From assembly GCF_021130785.1 (NCBI RefSeq), contig NW_025778933.1:1-64000 (forward strand): 64,000 nucleotides of DNA, written 5' to 3'. Both the position numbers and the translations under genes were made by a program. The first letter of the stretch is position 1. Every line of letters starts with the position of its first letter. Positions 1 through 10,677 of the stretch are shown here, piece after piece. Under the pieces are notes generated by a model, which had not been told where the DNA came from, did no database searches, and saw only the letters and a list, made by a program, of their open reading frames with translations. The DNA comes from Homalodisca vitripennis (lineage: Eukaryota; Arthropoda; Insecta; Hemiptera; Cicadellidae).

Positions 1-1186
1 AGTAAGGCGTTTGACTGTTTTGGGCCATAGTTTTAAATATTGATCAGCAAAATTAAATCTCTTGGTTTTGGAGGGGACTCTACAGTCAAGTGGTTTGAGA
101 GATTACTTAACGGGGAAGAGAAACTAGGTCGTTGAAATAAAACAAAACCTGGATGGAAATAACAGAAGAGGACACTGGCAAGCATCCTGGGCCCTATGAG
201 CTTGTTACAAAAAGGTGTTCCCCAGGGTTTCATGTGTTGGGCCCGGTTCTGTTTGTTCTTTTTAGCTGGCAGACCTACCTATAGTATTTGGTTAATAAAA
301 GCTACCCAGTCATGTTTGCTGATGACAACACCGTTCTGCTGTAACGAGTTAGGCAATGCCAATTTGAAGGGACCTGTGACCATATCCGTACCTTCATAAT
401 CAGTCAGTTATGGCACAAACAATATTGCTCCAAATAACGACCTAGTTTTTTTAAACAGCTGCGAAAGACAAAATATCTTCCTCGCTTCTGGACGATTAAA
501 AAGAATGCTTAACTGAGCCCCCAGATCTTCAGGAGCAAGTTGGGACATATCACAAAACACTCCTAGGCCTAAACCTCTGGATCACGGTCAAGGAGCCTTT
601 CCTTGGAGCAATCACATCCCCGACCAAACTGTGTTCAAGCGCTTAGCTCTGCAATCTTTGCAATGAAGAGGATTAAATCCATTGGTACCTCTATCGCTTT
701 GAAAGCCGCATATCACGCTCTGTTCGAATCACATGTTCGATATGGAATAACTCTGTGGGGAAGTTCATCTGCCGGCAACCTTCATCATGTCCTGGTATTA
801 CAGAAGCGGTTATGCGGATCATGGCAGTGACTACAGCCACAAGTATCTTGTTAGAGAGGCTTTTAAATCTTTTGAGATACTCACAGTAGTGTCCCATATA
901 CATCATCGAGGTAATCACCCACGCCTCAAGAGAAAGATTACCAAGGGTTGGTGACGTCAACAGCTACACAACAAGACGGGCAAATGATATATCCCTTCCA
1001 GCGCATAGAACAACCCTTTACACCAAGAAGCCTTCCTATAGCGGTGCAAGACTCTTTAACATGCTTCCAGAAAACTTCAAAACATGTGACTCTAAAACTC
1101 TGAAGAAAAGACTGCACAGCCTGTTGATAAACTGTACAATTTATAGTTTGAATGAGTTTTTTAATTCTGTTAATGCTATTATTTAA
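1..1186 (+). pseudogene. LINE reverse transcriptase, C-terminal remnant
   Basis: The first codons read SKAFDCF, the RT motif holding the first catalytic aspartate. QKGVPQG follows at about 208-228, then a frame change into VLGPVLFVLF. The FADD catalytic box, MFADDNTVLL, is at 312-341. After a poorly readable stretch, 603-830 gives the post-RT region with SHVRYGITLWG and LQKR, typical of jockey-like and related LINEs. The last stretch, from about 1043, reads RLFNMLPENFK and ends at the TAA at 1184-1186. At least three frame changes separate these blocks. Small minus-strand ORFs over the same region are shadows. Confidence 0.85.
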
Positions 1187-1385
1187 GACATGTATGTGTA
1201 TGTATATGCATTCACATATTTTCTCCTCATATATATTTTATTTTACAAAAATGTTAGTTGATATCAAATTTTAAAGATATTTTCTCTTTGCATTTATAAT
1301 AGTTTTAAACTAGTTTACCTACTTCTTGATGACATCAATTTTTACTGCATGTGTTGACTCTGTAACCATTCTTGATGAATGTGTG

Positions 1386-1414
1386 AATAAAGATATTATT
1401 GAATTGAATTGAAT
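1386..1414 (+). repeat. LINE poly(A) signal and (TTGAA)n tail
   Basis: AATAAA lies at 1386-1391. It is followed by about three copies of TTGAA at 1399-1414, where the LINE ends and AT-rich flanking DNA begins. Such short tandem tails arise at the 3' end during target-primed reverse transcription. Confidence 0.75.
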
Positions 1415-1934
1415 AGTGTACAATTTTTAAATAAATAACATTAAAATAAACAATCAAAAAGATATTTAATTTACTATCAAACTATTTAAAAATATCATAT
1501 CACTAGTATCGCTTTTCAGATATCGGTCTATGGAGTAACATATTTTACCTTTCATCCAAGTACTTATAACATGTTTAAACTTAACCAAACTAATCAACCA
1601 TGATTTTAGGCAGTTTTTCAAACACAATTATTTCCATGCAAATATCGTATTTCTTGGTTTTTATTAGACTAACATTTTATAGGATAAAGTCTAGAATAAG
1701 AATAAACATAGACTGACTGATCATGTTTGTTTAAAAACCATAAGGATTTGTTCCATTATACTTCACACGTTTATTTTTGATTAGGCTCTAGATGCGTACT
1801 AAAAAGGGATTTTGGAAAGTTTTGAATGTAATTATAGAAAATATTTAAAATTCAATTGAGGTTGGTGTATGTTGCCTGCCTCGATTTGACGAAGGGGCTG
1901 ACGTGCCATTCTTCAAAATATATCTTGACTATGC

Positions 1935-2420
1935 TCTAACTTGAAAATTGTTGGTTGCAATCCCTAGAAGAACTATATTTTTACCAACTTTAGGATGTTC
2001 TAGATAGATGAAATTTGACACACATGAGCCTATGACTTTAGTAGTGAAACAAAAGCATCTTCATAAAGATAAACAAACTATCCATAGGGGTTGAAATGTG
2101 TTTGTTAATCCTAGCAGAACTATTTTTCGTCTTTCGAAGGCTTTAGAACGGATGAAATTTGAAGTAACTGGTACTTTGTTATCTCAGCAGAGAAAGTCAA
2201 GATTTTGCAGATCAACCACCAAAAAGTGTAAAATGGAGTTGCAACAACTAGAAGAAATATTTTTTGCTTTTCAACTTCCTGCTTGATTAATTTCGCAACC
2301 ACGTGCCTCATCACATACACAGAAAAGCAAGAGCATGCTCACGAAGATCAGCACTCATAGGTGTTGAAATAGAGTAGCAACACTAGAACTGTTGTGCTTC
2401 AAATTTTCATTTCATGCCGA
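1935..2420 (+). repeat. degenerate ~140-bp tandem repeat, about 3.5 copies
   Basis: Variants of CTAGAAGAACTAT recur at 1964, 2111, 2248 and 2383, spaced 147, 137 and 135 bp. Other parts recur in register, including GATGAAATTTGA near 2008 and 2152, and GTTGAAAT before the second and fourth copies. The copies are well diverged, so this is an old duplication. No coding potential is apparent. Confidence 0.6.
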
Positions 2421-4433
2421 TTTACCACCCATATGCTGCTAGGTAAACCAGACAGGCCTCTTTTGTGTCTAGGTGTCTCTGACGTCCGAAACTATTCAAG
2501 GAGTTCATTTTTATCGTATTCGGCGCCGACTTTTGGATCTCTTTAGGCGGACGGTGAACTCTGGTTTCCGGAAGTCAGGCTAGTAACAATTTTAGATCTC
2601 TGACACTGCGCTAAGCAGAAGGTGAAATTGAGCTAAATTCAACATTTAGATTTCATTACCTTATAGACGTTTTATCACAACATATTACAACATTACACAT
2701 GAATAACTTTGGTAGCTATTAAAAGGTTCCACGGTGGCGGACATTCACATTTGTACATAATTTATATCTCAAGTATTTTTACAACATAGATCAAAATTAA
2801 TACTTTTTATAAAATACCGTGCAATTTTAATATAAACGTCCACGATTTCACAAACAAGTCTTATAACGACAGGTGCTTGAGTATATTAAGATGGGCAGTC
2901 TCGAGTTACATCGTACCATCAGAGTTGTGCAAACTATTGCATTAATGCATCTTCAGTATAGTTGCATGCAGGCCGTCTCCCACACAAGAGATATCCAGGT
3001 TTATAACAAATCAGTCAAAAACTAATACCATCAGTTGCTGCCTTGAATTGGAGGGGTGTGTAGATGTACAGCTACCTGCCGTATCCGTGGATGGTATCCT
3101 TTCTGACTTCCACTAAGTTCCAAGAATTTTCATTAATTGAGGTCTGAACCTGGGACAATCATGTCAGCTCCATGTTCTGCTGCAATGATGGCGTACTTTA
3201 GTCTCATCCATCCCGCATTTTGGCGTATGAATTAAGGCTACGGATCGGGATGATCGAAGCATCCTCTGTTCATCAGTGTTTCACCCTGATTTATCAATGG
3301 CTCTTCAGTTTGAAGAACGATACTGACCCATGGAAATAATAACACAGAACAGGGTGGAAAATACAATCTTGTTTTATTATTGCAGAGCGAAAATAATAAA
3401 ACTTAATAATAATTTATAAGAGTTATAAAACGTATGAAAAGTTTCAGTACAATGTACAAGGAGAGTAACCCCGAAAATGGGATATTTGCAGCACACTACT
3501 AGTATAGAAATGCTAGAAATTCCTCGCTTTTAGTGTGGTATATGCATCTCCAACTTTTTGATATTTTTGGAACAGTTTTAAAACAAAACTAGTAAATCGG
3601 TTCAGCCAGATCAGACCCAAAGACATGGGCACCGTAGAGAAATATTCTTGCTTAGTGCACCTCTAGGACACAATATCAAAATCTATATCCAAAGTCGCAT
3701 GTCTCTATCGCTCATGGCCCTTGATGAGCTCTAATAACTCTTAAGGTTTCAAGAATGTGGAGCTGTTCAAAAATTTTAGATGTAAACAAGGAAAAGAATC
3801 TTTATAAACACTCTAGATAACAGCCACATGTGAAATCCACCTTTTCTCCAACCTATCTTTTCTTTCAAATTAAATTTTTTTTCCAAAAGGAAAATTTGAT
3901 CTCTTGACGTGGCTTGAAATAGAAATTCTCTCTCCATTGGATTAATATTGTAAAATAATTCATCCCTATTTCTTAATCATATTCAAATATACACAAAGAT
4001 TTAGATACGAACTGTTTGTTTTGAAATCGATTGTTGACTATGGTCGATGGAAGATTTGAATGGGTAAGAAGGATTTCGGTAGAGTTACGAGTAGAGTAAA
4101 CCACTTACTCTTTTGTGATCCACATAGAGAGAAACTCAAAGAGAAATAATTAAGACATCGTTAAAGTACTATTTATCAGTGTAACACGTAATCTTCATAC
4201 CTAACTATGCATACCGATGGGAGAGTCTTGAGCCAGACAGAAAACTGATTGGCGGATAAACAACAACAATGCCATGAGTCATCGCGATGAATCAAAGCTC
4301 TGCTTGGAGAGTACACAAGGACAGGGAGTTGGCTGTTATTTCTACCTCTAATCTATTTTTGTCGAACTTATAATAACCGAGCCCTTCCACTGATGAGAGT
4401 ACGGAGAACATATAATGTCCACCTGGCACTACT

Positions 4434-4450
4434 CCCCCCCCCCCTCCCCC
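4434..4450 (+). repeat. C-tract
   Basis: Eleven C, one T, then five C. It stands alone in AT-rich sequence and its length may be unreliable in the assembly. Confidence 0.8.
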
Positions 4451-4996
4451 ACGCCCTTCTATTGTCTGTGTTCTGACTCAACTTTCATAGTTGAGCATTT
4501 CGTGTTTATTTCAGAAGTCGACACGTCAACTGATTGCCCTCCGTTAGTTTATACCAGCGAAGTGTAATCAATTCTCTCTTGATTCAATTCATTTAAACTC
4601 ATTACATTCACCGTAGTCCTGTTACTAAATGTGATTCTACGGGTCATATCACTGCGCACAGAACACAAAAACATTGATTTTTTAGGTTATGTACGAGGCG
4701 ATTATAACTAATAAGAAAGAATACGAATTCTCTATCTTCAGCATAATATCTGCGTCCGACATACGCTTGATTGTTACCATCATAAATAGAACAAAATCAA
4801 CTTATGTACACTTTCAATCAGTACGAATTCGTCCAGAACTTAATGACTGGCGAGGAGCCGTTAAGATTTTGCAATGGATTTTCAGTTAAGTCAGTTTTTA
4901 TAAATGTTATAGTCACAATCCTTCATGATACCCTCCCTAAATACAGAAAGAGAAAAAACAGTTGTTTGGTAAACTTCACGAGGAACTGTATGCATT

Positions 4997-6128
4997 TTTG
5001 AAGTAGGCATGGGTAAAACCGGGAATCCTCCGCAAACAGTTGTAATAGTTTCAGTTGCAGCCAGACAAACGGTTACAGAGAACCGTTGCGCCGCAACTGT
5101 TCCACAAAGCGACGAATCGCAACCGTGAGAAAATGCAGTTCTCTGAAGCTGTTAACTTACAGTTTCTCAACGTCGCGTCGCACGACTTTTTCAGTTACAG
5201 AATCGTTTACAAAGTTTAAGTGAAACTGAAAGTAACTCAACGGTTCTAATAGCCGGTTACAGTGCTAGTGCCATTATAAAAAAGTAAACATAAATAAACA
5301 AAGTACTAAAACATAGGTAAATCAATAGGTTTCACTGACATTTTAAACTGTTATTATAAAATATTTTTGTTTTGTTTAAAACTGAGGTGGTTTAAATAAT
5401 AACCATTGCTAGTACTTTGTTATAGGCTATATCAAGCTACCTACTTCATATAAAAAGGAACATTTTTCAAAAAACTAAAATGATTTATAATGAGATGCAA
5501 TTTGTAGGATGTTTTAGGTGGCTTGGTCCATTAGGGAGAAATCCCACAACGAAGAATCTCACAACAAGACGTATAATAAATCAGCGTCTCACAACAACGC
5601 GCCTAGTTGTGTGAATAGTTGCCGTTTAATTTTTTCATTGTTGGATTCCTTGCTGTGACACAGAACAGTAAAATCGCGGAACAGTCCTATAACGTCGAAT
5701 AGTGAATTGTATCACAGCAAGGAATCTTTTAATAAGGAATCTCATAGCGAGGAATGTTTTAATGGAGAGTCCCACAGCGAGGCGTTGGAGGGGAAGGCCC
5801 GGTAACACACTCGCAAAATAAATAATCCTTACTAATGTAACTACAGGTCCATGTTGGGTAACAAAGTGAACCAATCTTGAACGAACACAACAAATTTTAT
5901 TTTTACTGTAGGTAACGATAATTGACGACAGTGGTGAGCCTTGTTTCAGTTTCAATAGATTTGTAATGTACAGTGCAAACGACAACAGTTGTATACATCG
6001 GCAGTACCATCGCCTGTAACTGCAACTATAAATATCAGACAACCGTTGCGACCCGAAACCGTTATCTGAGCGCAACCGTTACAAAACAACAGTTCCGGAG
6101 TATTTTTTACACCTGTAATTTGAAGTAG
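4997..6128. mobile_element. candidate non-autonomous DNA transposon (hAT-like ends)
   Basis: The 10-bp direct repeat TTTGAAGTAG occurs at 4997-5006 and 6119-6128, flanking about 1.1 kb. The inner ends are imperfectly inverted. The left end reads GGCATGGGTAAAACCGGGAA. The reverse complement of the right end has CAGGTGTAAAA followed by CCGGAAC. Both subterminal regions carry copies of a CGGTTGCG/CGCAACCG motif. hAT elements make 8-bp target duplications and often start with a short motif followed by ATGGG, so hAT is the best guess. The exact ends do not resolve cleanly. No transposase is visible, and the 146-residue minus-strand ORF at 5635-6075 matches nothing I know. Confidence 0.5.
5644..5726. 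repeat. 15-bp perfect inverted repeat with related short repeats nearby
   Basis: GATTCCTTGCTGTGA at 5644-5658 is the exact reverse complement of TCACAGCAAGGAATC at 5712-5726, with a 53-bp loop. Looser copies of the same theme (GGAATCTCATAGCGAGG, TCCCACAGCGAGGCG, ATCTCACAACAAGACG) occur between about 5535 and 5785. The cluster lies inside the candidate transposon. Confidence 0.7.
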
Positions 6129-7731
6129 TCCTTTTGACCCATTTTATAATCACGCTAAATGGTAAACGGATGAAGATAAGAATGTAACATTTTTACGGTA
6201 GGTATTTGAAATATGACCGGAGGGTTTGGCATATTATTTTAAAAAGCGAGTTAAGCTTTCCACGACGTATAAAATGTTCCGGAAAACAAAAGTTTTCCAA
6301 GCGCCGTACGACTGCTGCGCGGCAGCATCACATCACATTCTCTGGCTGGAATTGAAATATCGAGCCCAGTTGGCATATCGAACCTCTGCATAGCTAAAGG
6401 TGGACCGTATGTCAACGTAAACCAAACAAAATCATTTATATACGGAAAAAAATGGTTTAATACTTTGCGTACTCCTCTTAAGGAGAAAACTTTTTATTCT
6501 GTATATCAATATCTGATAAGAAATTTTAAAATAGCTTATGTCTATTGTTATTGTTGATTTTGTTATTTTATTGATAGTTTAATATTAATTTAAGCCAGCT
6601 TGTTTGTTACATATTAGTCTTGCTGAATTTATTTTTGGTTTGATGTATGTATGTATACATATAATATTTGATTTTTTGTTACACTGTTTAGTTGTTATAA
6701 TTATTTAACTAAATGACTCTTATGCTCTCAAAGTTAACAGTGTAATTTAATATAATAACATTATCAAATGTTACATGACGGAATTTATCTATTGAGGAAT
6801 GGCAATTTTACTTGGAGTGATTTAATACTTATTTTATTAAATAGGTATGTACTGTGGCGTTGTCAATTGCACTTTAATTGTGTCTAAAGACTATTAAAGA
6901 TTCTTGAATCTTAATTGGCTGTTTTATTTGTTATTTTCTAAGAAAGGTTCGTTTAGTCCAACGATTAGTAGTGTAAAAGACCTAACTTGTGTGTCAACAT
7001 AATTTAACTGTGTAGCAAACTTCTCTTTAGTTGTAATATTCGTAACTATGTGTAACGTTTAGCACCCCAGAGTGTACTGACAAAGTAATGGGGGGGGCAA
7101 CGAGTACCAAAGTACCAAAAATAGGTAGAATTCTGATTAATATGAAACAAATTAATAAATAATGTTAATTATAAATATCCTAGGATGAAACGAAACTCAA
7201 ATACACAACTATCTGATACACAAGATGTGGGCAATGTTCTTTCTACATGTGATAACTTCATCGGCCATACCAAGAAGACGTTTCTGTCGGCCACCATCGC
7301 CAGGGTGAAGAATCCATTGACGTCCATATCCAGACTACGTCTCTTAAGACACTATTTATTCTGTCACTACCCAACCGCCCTATATTTATCAGTTGTCCTT
7401 AAGCTTTCAGACTTTAAAAGTCACATTTGCGTATTCATATGTTTATGTGTTGATTTTGTATGATTAATTGATTTAAATTTACAAACACTTATTTATTTAT
7501 GGGAATAATTATTTATCTTGTTTATTTTGATTTGATAGTTATGGTTATGAAAATGGGTGTTTTTTTATGTTCGTTTTGTTAAAATTTTGTTTTTTTCTAT
7601 TACTACATTAAAAACTATATATTACACACAAGTATGTATAATAATATTCAATCCAGTCATGATATTATTTAAGATGCCCAAATGCTTTAATCAATTTTTA
7701 ATTTTAATATCAAAGTTTTCTTCATACAATA

Positions 7732-7735
<4 letters not shown>
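6129..7735. other. AT-rich non-coding DNA, no gene recognised
   Basis: I see no domain-bearing frame. The 92-residue frame at 7185-7463 and the 93-residue frame at 7557-7838 resemble nothing known, and the second runs through the (AT)n tract. There is a small palindrome, GCTGC-GCG-GCAGC, at 6314-6326. ATTAAAGATTCTTGAATCTT near 6892 faintly resembles a LINE tail. A G-tract lies at 7090-7097. Confidence 0.65.

Positions 7736-7790
<55 letters not shown>
7736..7790. repeat. (AT)n microsatellite at the left edge of the train
   Basis: An almost pure AT dinucleotide run of about 55 bp ends exactly where the first 41-bp hairpin module begins at 7791. Together with the AT-rich microsatellite at the far end, it suggests the train sits in a TA-rich target. 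Confidence 0.9.
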
Positions 7791-7792
<2 letters not shown>

Positions 7793-7831
7793 TCGCCTTC
7801 GGCTCGCTGGGGGCTACGCCCCCAGGCCCCC
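7791..7831 (-). repeat. 41-bp GC-rich double-hairpin module, first of 16 copies
   Basis: The module begins ACTCGCC and contains two hairpins: GCC-TTC-GGC, and CTGGGGGC-TAC-GCCCCCAG, a perfect 8-bp stem. It ends in GGCCCCC. Copies start at 7791, 10678, 15489, 25519, 28995, 31055, 33302, 35947, 39735, 43938, 46220, 48315, 54659, 56962, 59132 and 60752. They are nearly identical although the flanking DNA is diverged; the differences are mostly single-base indels. The left neighbour is always a TATATA-type tail, and the right neighbour soon reads ATTCGGGGATAAG. In the sense of the Helitron genes this is the 3' end. Confidence 0.85.
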
Positions 7832-8869
7832 AAAGTAAACGCTTGCAAAATTCGGGGATAAGCGGAATTCGGTGACTGGTTAAGTCCGGACATTAAGTAA
7901 ATGACAAGGGATTTAAAAATTGACCTTTTTCATAGAATTTTTTTCCGGATTCGTTAAAAACTTTTGACTTTTGAGGGCAGTTTTTGCGGTTAAAACCGTT
8001 AGAGATACGACAAAAAGTGACTGGACCTTTCTTGTTGGAAATTTAATTTTGTCTTTCGATTGTGCCCTCAGATCTGATCTACGACCTATGGTTTAGCCAG
8101 AAATGAGCTCGGGAGAAAAGTCTGCACGGGTCAGCTATCTTGAATTGTTTAGTATAAACATAATAAAAACCGACCTCAAGGCAGTATTTTAAGTCGAACA
8201 GGGGGTTTAATATCACCAGGAGACTATCTAGTCAAGGCGAGAAATTCCCTGGGTGGGTGATTAATGTTAAGGAGGTTAAGACAAGAGGGGGTATTAATTT
8301 CGTCAGGATATTGTCTGGTCATATGGAACAAAATTCCCAGGGGGGGTTAAACGTTACCGGGGGATAAGTCTCCAGGGGGTTATCTGGTCATACCAGGATC
8401 TTCCCAGGGGGGGGGTTAAGAGATTTGGTGACTGGTAAAATTCGGACATGAGGTCATGGCAGGAAATTCCCTGGGGGGGTTTAATGTTACCAGGGGGGTT
8501 AACACATCAGGGGGTTGAATGTACAAGAGGTTTATCAGGTCATACCAGGAAATCCCCGGGGGGGGGGGGGTTAATATTACCGGGGGTTAATGACAACACT
8601 TGGGCCTTTTTTAGAGGGTATTTTGTCTGTGAACATAATAAATATTCCTCTGTCCCTATCTACTATTGACGCTTAGCTAACGCTCAGCCAACTCCCGAAG
8701 TCACTGAACCTTTTCTGTAGATCACGTGATTTCCTAAATCCCATTTAAAATTTGTTTTGAGTTAACGACCAACCGTTTTAGCCGCTATCAAGCCCGGAAT
8801 GTAAATTTTTAGGCGAAAATGTCCCAATATTTTCACTTAATCGCGTTTTGCGGTCAAACTAATGGAGAT

Positions 8870-9055
8870 ATAGTAAAAAGTCACTCAACCCCTTTTTGTA
8901 GATCATATTATTTCCTAAATCTAACCTTTGTTTTATTTTGACTTCCGACCCAATGGTTTTGACGCTATCGACACCAAAAAACAAAATGTTCACGTAAATA
9001 TTACAAATAAATTGCACATAATCACGTTTTTTCGGCCAAACCAATGCAGATACAG
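8870..9055. repeat. ~180-bp monomer, example of the repeat that fills the units
   Basis: One monomer runs from a box like GCGGCCAAACCGTTGAGGAT, through CACTGGACCTTTTTTGTAGA, to a box like ACGACCAACGGTTTAGCCGC followed by TATCGAGCCCGAAA and a short AT-rich stretch. The two boxes are partly complementary: CAACGGTTTAGCCGC and GCGGCYAAACCGTTG. Each monomer junction could therefore fold over a loop of about 60 bases. Six or so diverged monomer types in fixed order make the 1.1-kb units. The boundaries given are approximate. Confidence 0.65.
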
Positions 9056-9576
9056 CAAAAAGTTACTGGACCTTTTCTGTAGATCGCGCAATTTGCTAAT
9101 TTTGATGGGTCTATCAGATTTGAGCTACGACCTACCGTTCGGCCACTATCAGGCTCGAAACTTTATTTTAAGCAAAAAAAATCTCTGGAATGTCAAACAT
9201 TCCCGCGTTTTGTCGCTTAACCACACGAGATAGGACAAAAAGTCACTGGACCTTTTTTTGTAGTTCACTTCATTTCCTGACTAACGATTTTTTCGTCAGA
9301 TCGAAAGCTAGCTCCAACGGTTCACCCGCTATCAGGCTTACAAGAAATGCCTGCAGGGGTGAAGAATGGCGCAATTTTTTAGGAATTTTTTTTGAGGGGT
9401 TTTAAAAGTAAAAAAAGTCCGGTTTTCAGACTTTTCCTCCGGGTCATATTGTGAAAGGTACCCTGCGTGCCAAATTTCAAGTTTCCAGCACTTCTAGAAC
9501 TATGTTAGAATTAGTATCTATACATCAGTCAGTGAGTGAGTGAGTGAGTTACACATGCGGCTGTATATTATATGGG

Positions 9577-10677
9577 ATAACCGTTAGAGATACAAGAAAA
9601 AAGTGACTGGACCTTTCTTGTCGAAAATTTAATTTTCTCTTTCGATTATGCCATCAGATTTAAGCTACGACCTATAATTTAGGCCAGTACAGGAGCTTAG
9701 GACAAAAAGGCTGCACTGGGCAGTTTAAAAAATATCACGTAAAACTTAAAAAATCAATACTTTAAAACGCGTTATGCAGCCAAACCGTTGAGGATAGGGC
9801 AAAATGTTTACTGAACATTTTTTGTAGATCACGCAATTTCTTAAATCCTTTTAAAAATTTGTTTTGAGCTACGACCAACCGTTTAGCCGCTATCGAGCCC
9901 GAAAGGTAAATTTTTAGGTGAAAATTTCCAAATATTTTCACTTAATCACGTTTTGCGGCCAAACCAATGGAGATAGAGTAAAGAGTTACTGGCACATTTT
10001 TGTAGATTACCTCATTTTCCTAACTCCAACGTCTGTCTTATTTCGACCTCCGTCCAATGGTTTTCGCCGCTATCGAGCCCGAAAACAAAAGTTTCACGTA
10101 AAAATTACAAAACAATTGCACATAATCACGTTTTTTCGGCCGAACCACTGGAGATACAGCAAAAAGTTACTGGACCCTTTTCTGTAGATCGCGCAATTTG
10201 CTAATTTGATGGGTCAATCAGATTTGAGCTACGACCTACCGTTCGGGGCCACTATCAGGCTCGAAACTTTATTTTAAGCAAAAAAATCTCTGGAATGTCA
10301 AACATTCCCGCGTTTTGTCGCTTAACCACACGAGATAGGACAAAAAGTCACTGGACCTTTTTTGTAGTTCACTTCATTCCTGACTAACGATTTTTCGTCA
10401 GATCGAAGCTAGCTCCAACGGTTCACCCGCTATCAGGCTTACAAGAAATGCCTGCAGGGGTGAAGAATGCGCAATTTTTTTTAGGAATTTTTTTGAGGGG
10501 TTTAAAAGTAAAAAAGTCCGGTTTTCAAGACTTTTCCTCCGGGTCATATTGTGAAAAGGTACCTGCGTGCCAAATTTCAAGTTTCCAGCACTTCTAGAAC
10601 TATGTTAGAATTTAGTATCTATACATCAGTCAGTGAGTGAGTGAGTGAGTTACACATGCGGCTGTATATTATATGGG
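9577..10677 (-). mobile_element. train unit U2 (1.1-kb type, no hairpin)
   Basis: It starts at the ATAACCGTTAGAG junction and consists only of ~180-bp monomers plus the end region with GAGGGGTTTAAAAGTAAAAA and the GAGT tail. Closest relatives are U5, U6 and U22-U25, from which it differs mainly by homopolymer indels. Confidence 0.75.

Larger units (their letters stand above)
1..1414 (+). mobile_element. 5'-truncated non-LTR retrotransposon (jockey-like LINE), 3' part
   Basis: The window opens inside a reverse transcriptase domain and runs to a polyadenylation-like AATAAA followed by a short (TTGAA)n tail, the usual 3' signature of several insect LINE clades. The element is on the plus strand. 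The coding part is broken by frame changes and stops, so this copy is dead or badly assembled. The 5' part, including any endonuclease, lies outside the window. The clade is inferred from the general look of the RT and its C-terminal region (jockey/CR1-like) and is not certain. Confidence 0.85.
1415..4996. other. AT-rich non-coding DNA, no gene recognised
   Basis: No open frame here has a recognisable domain. The longest are 60-67 residues and look like chance (for example 2098-2286 and 4689-4889). The stretch contains a degenerate tandem repeat at 1935-2420 and a C-tract at 4434-4450. Otherwise I see nothing structured. Confidence 0.7.
7791..9576 (-). mobile_element. train unit U1
   Basis: 1.79 kb, with the hairpin module at 7791-7831. 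A G-tract region covers about 8200-8590, the GTCCCTATCTAC module lies near 8650, and ~180-bp monomers fill 8700-9400. It ends in the GAGT tail and CACATGCGGCTG at about 9530-9565. The first kilobase matches U16 and U29; the later part matches U21. Confidence 0.75.

Noticed and set aside
5635..6075. 146-residue minus-strand ORF as a transposase
   Set aside because: I see no catalytic motif or known domain. It overlaps short inverted repeats inside a candidate non-autonomous element.
7557..7838. 93-residue ORF crossing the (AT)n tract into the first hairpin
   Set aside because: Much of it is a repeated Ile-Tyr reading of the microsatellite; no gene is supported.
9530..9550. GAGT repeats as telomere-type repeats
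   Set aside because: They are only four or five units long, always at unit ends, and unlike TTAGG or other known telomere repeats.
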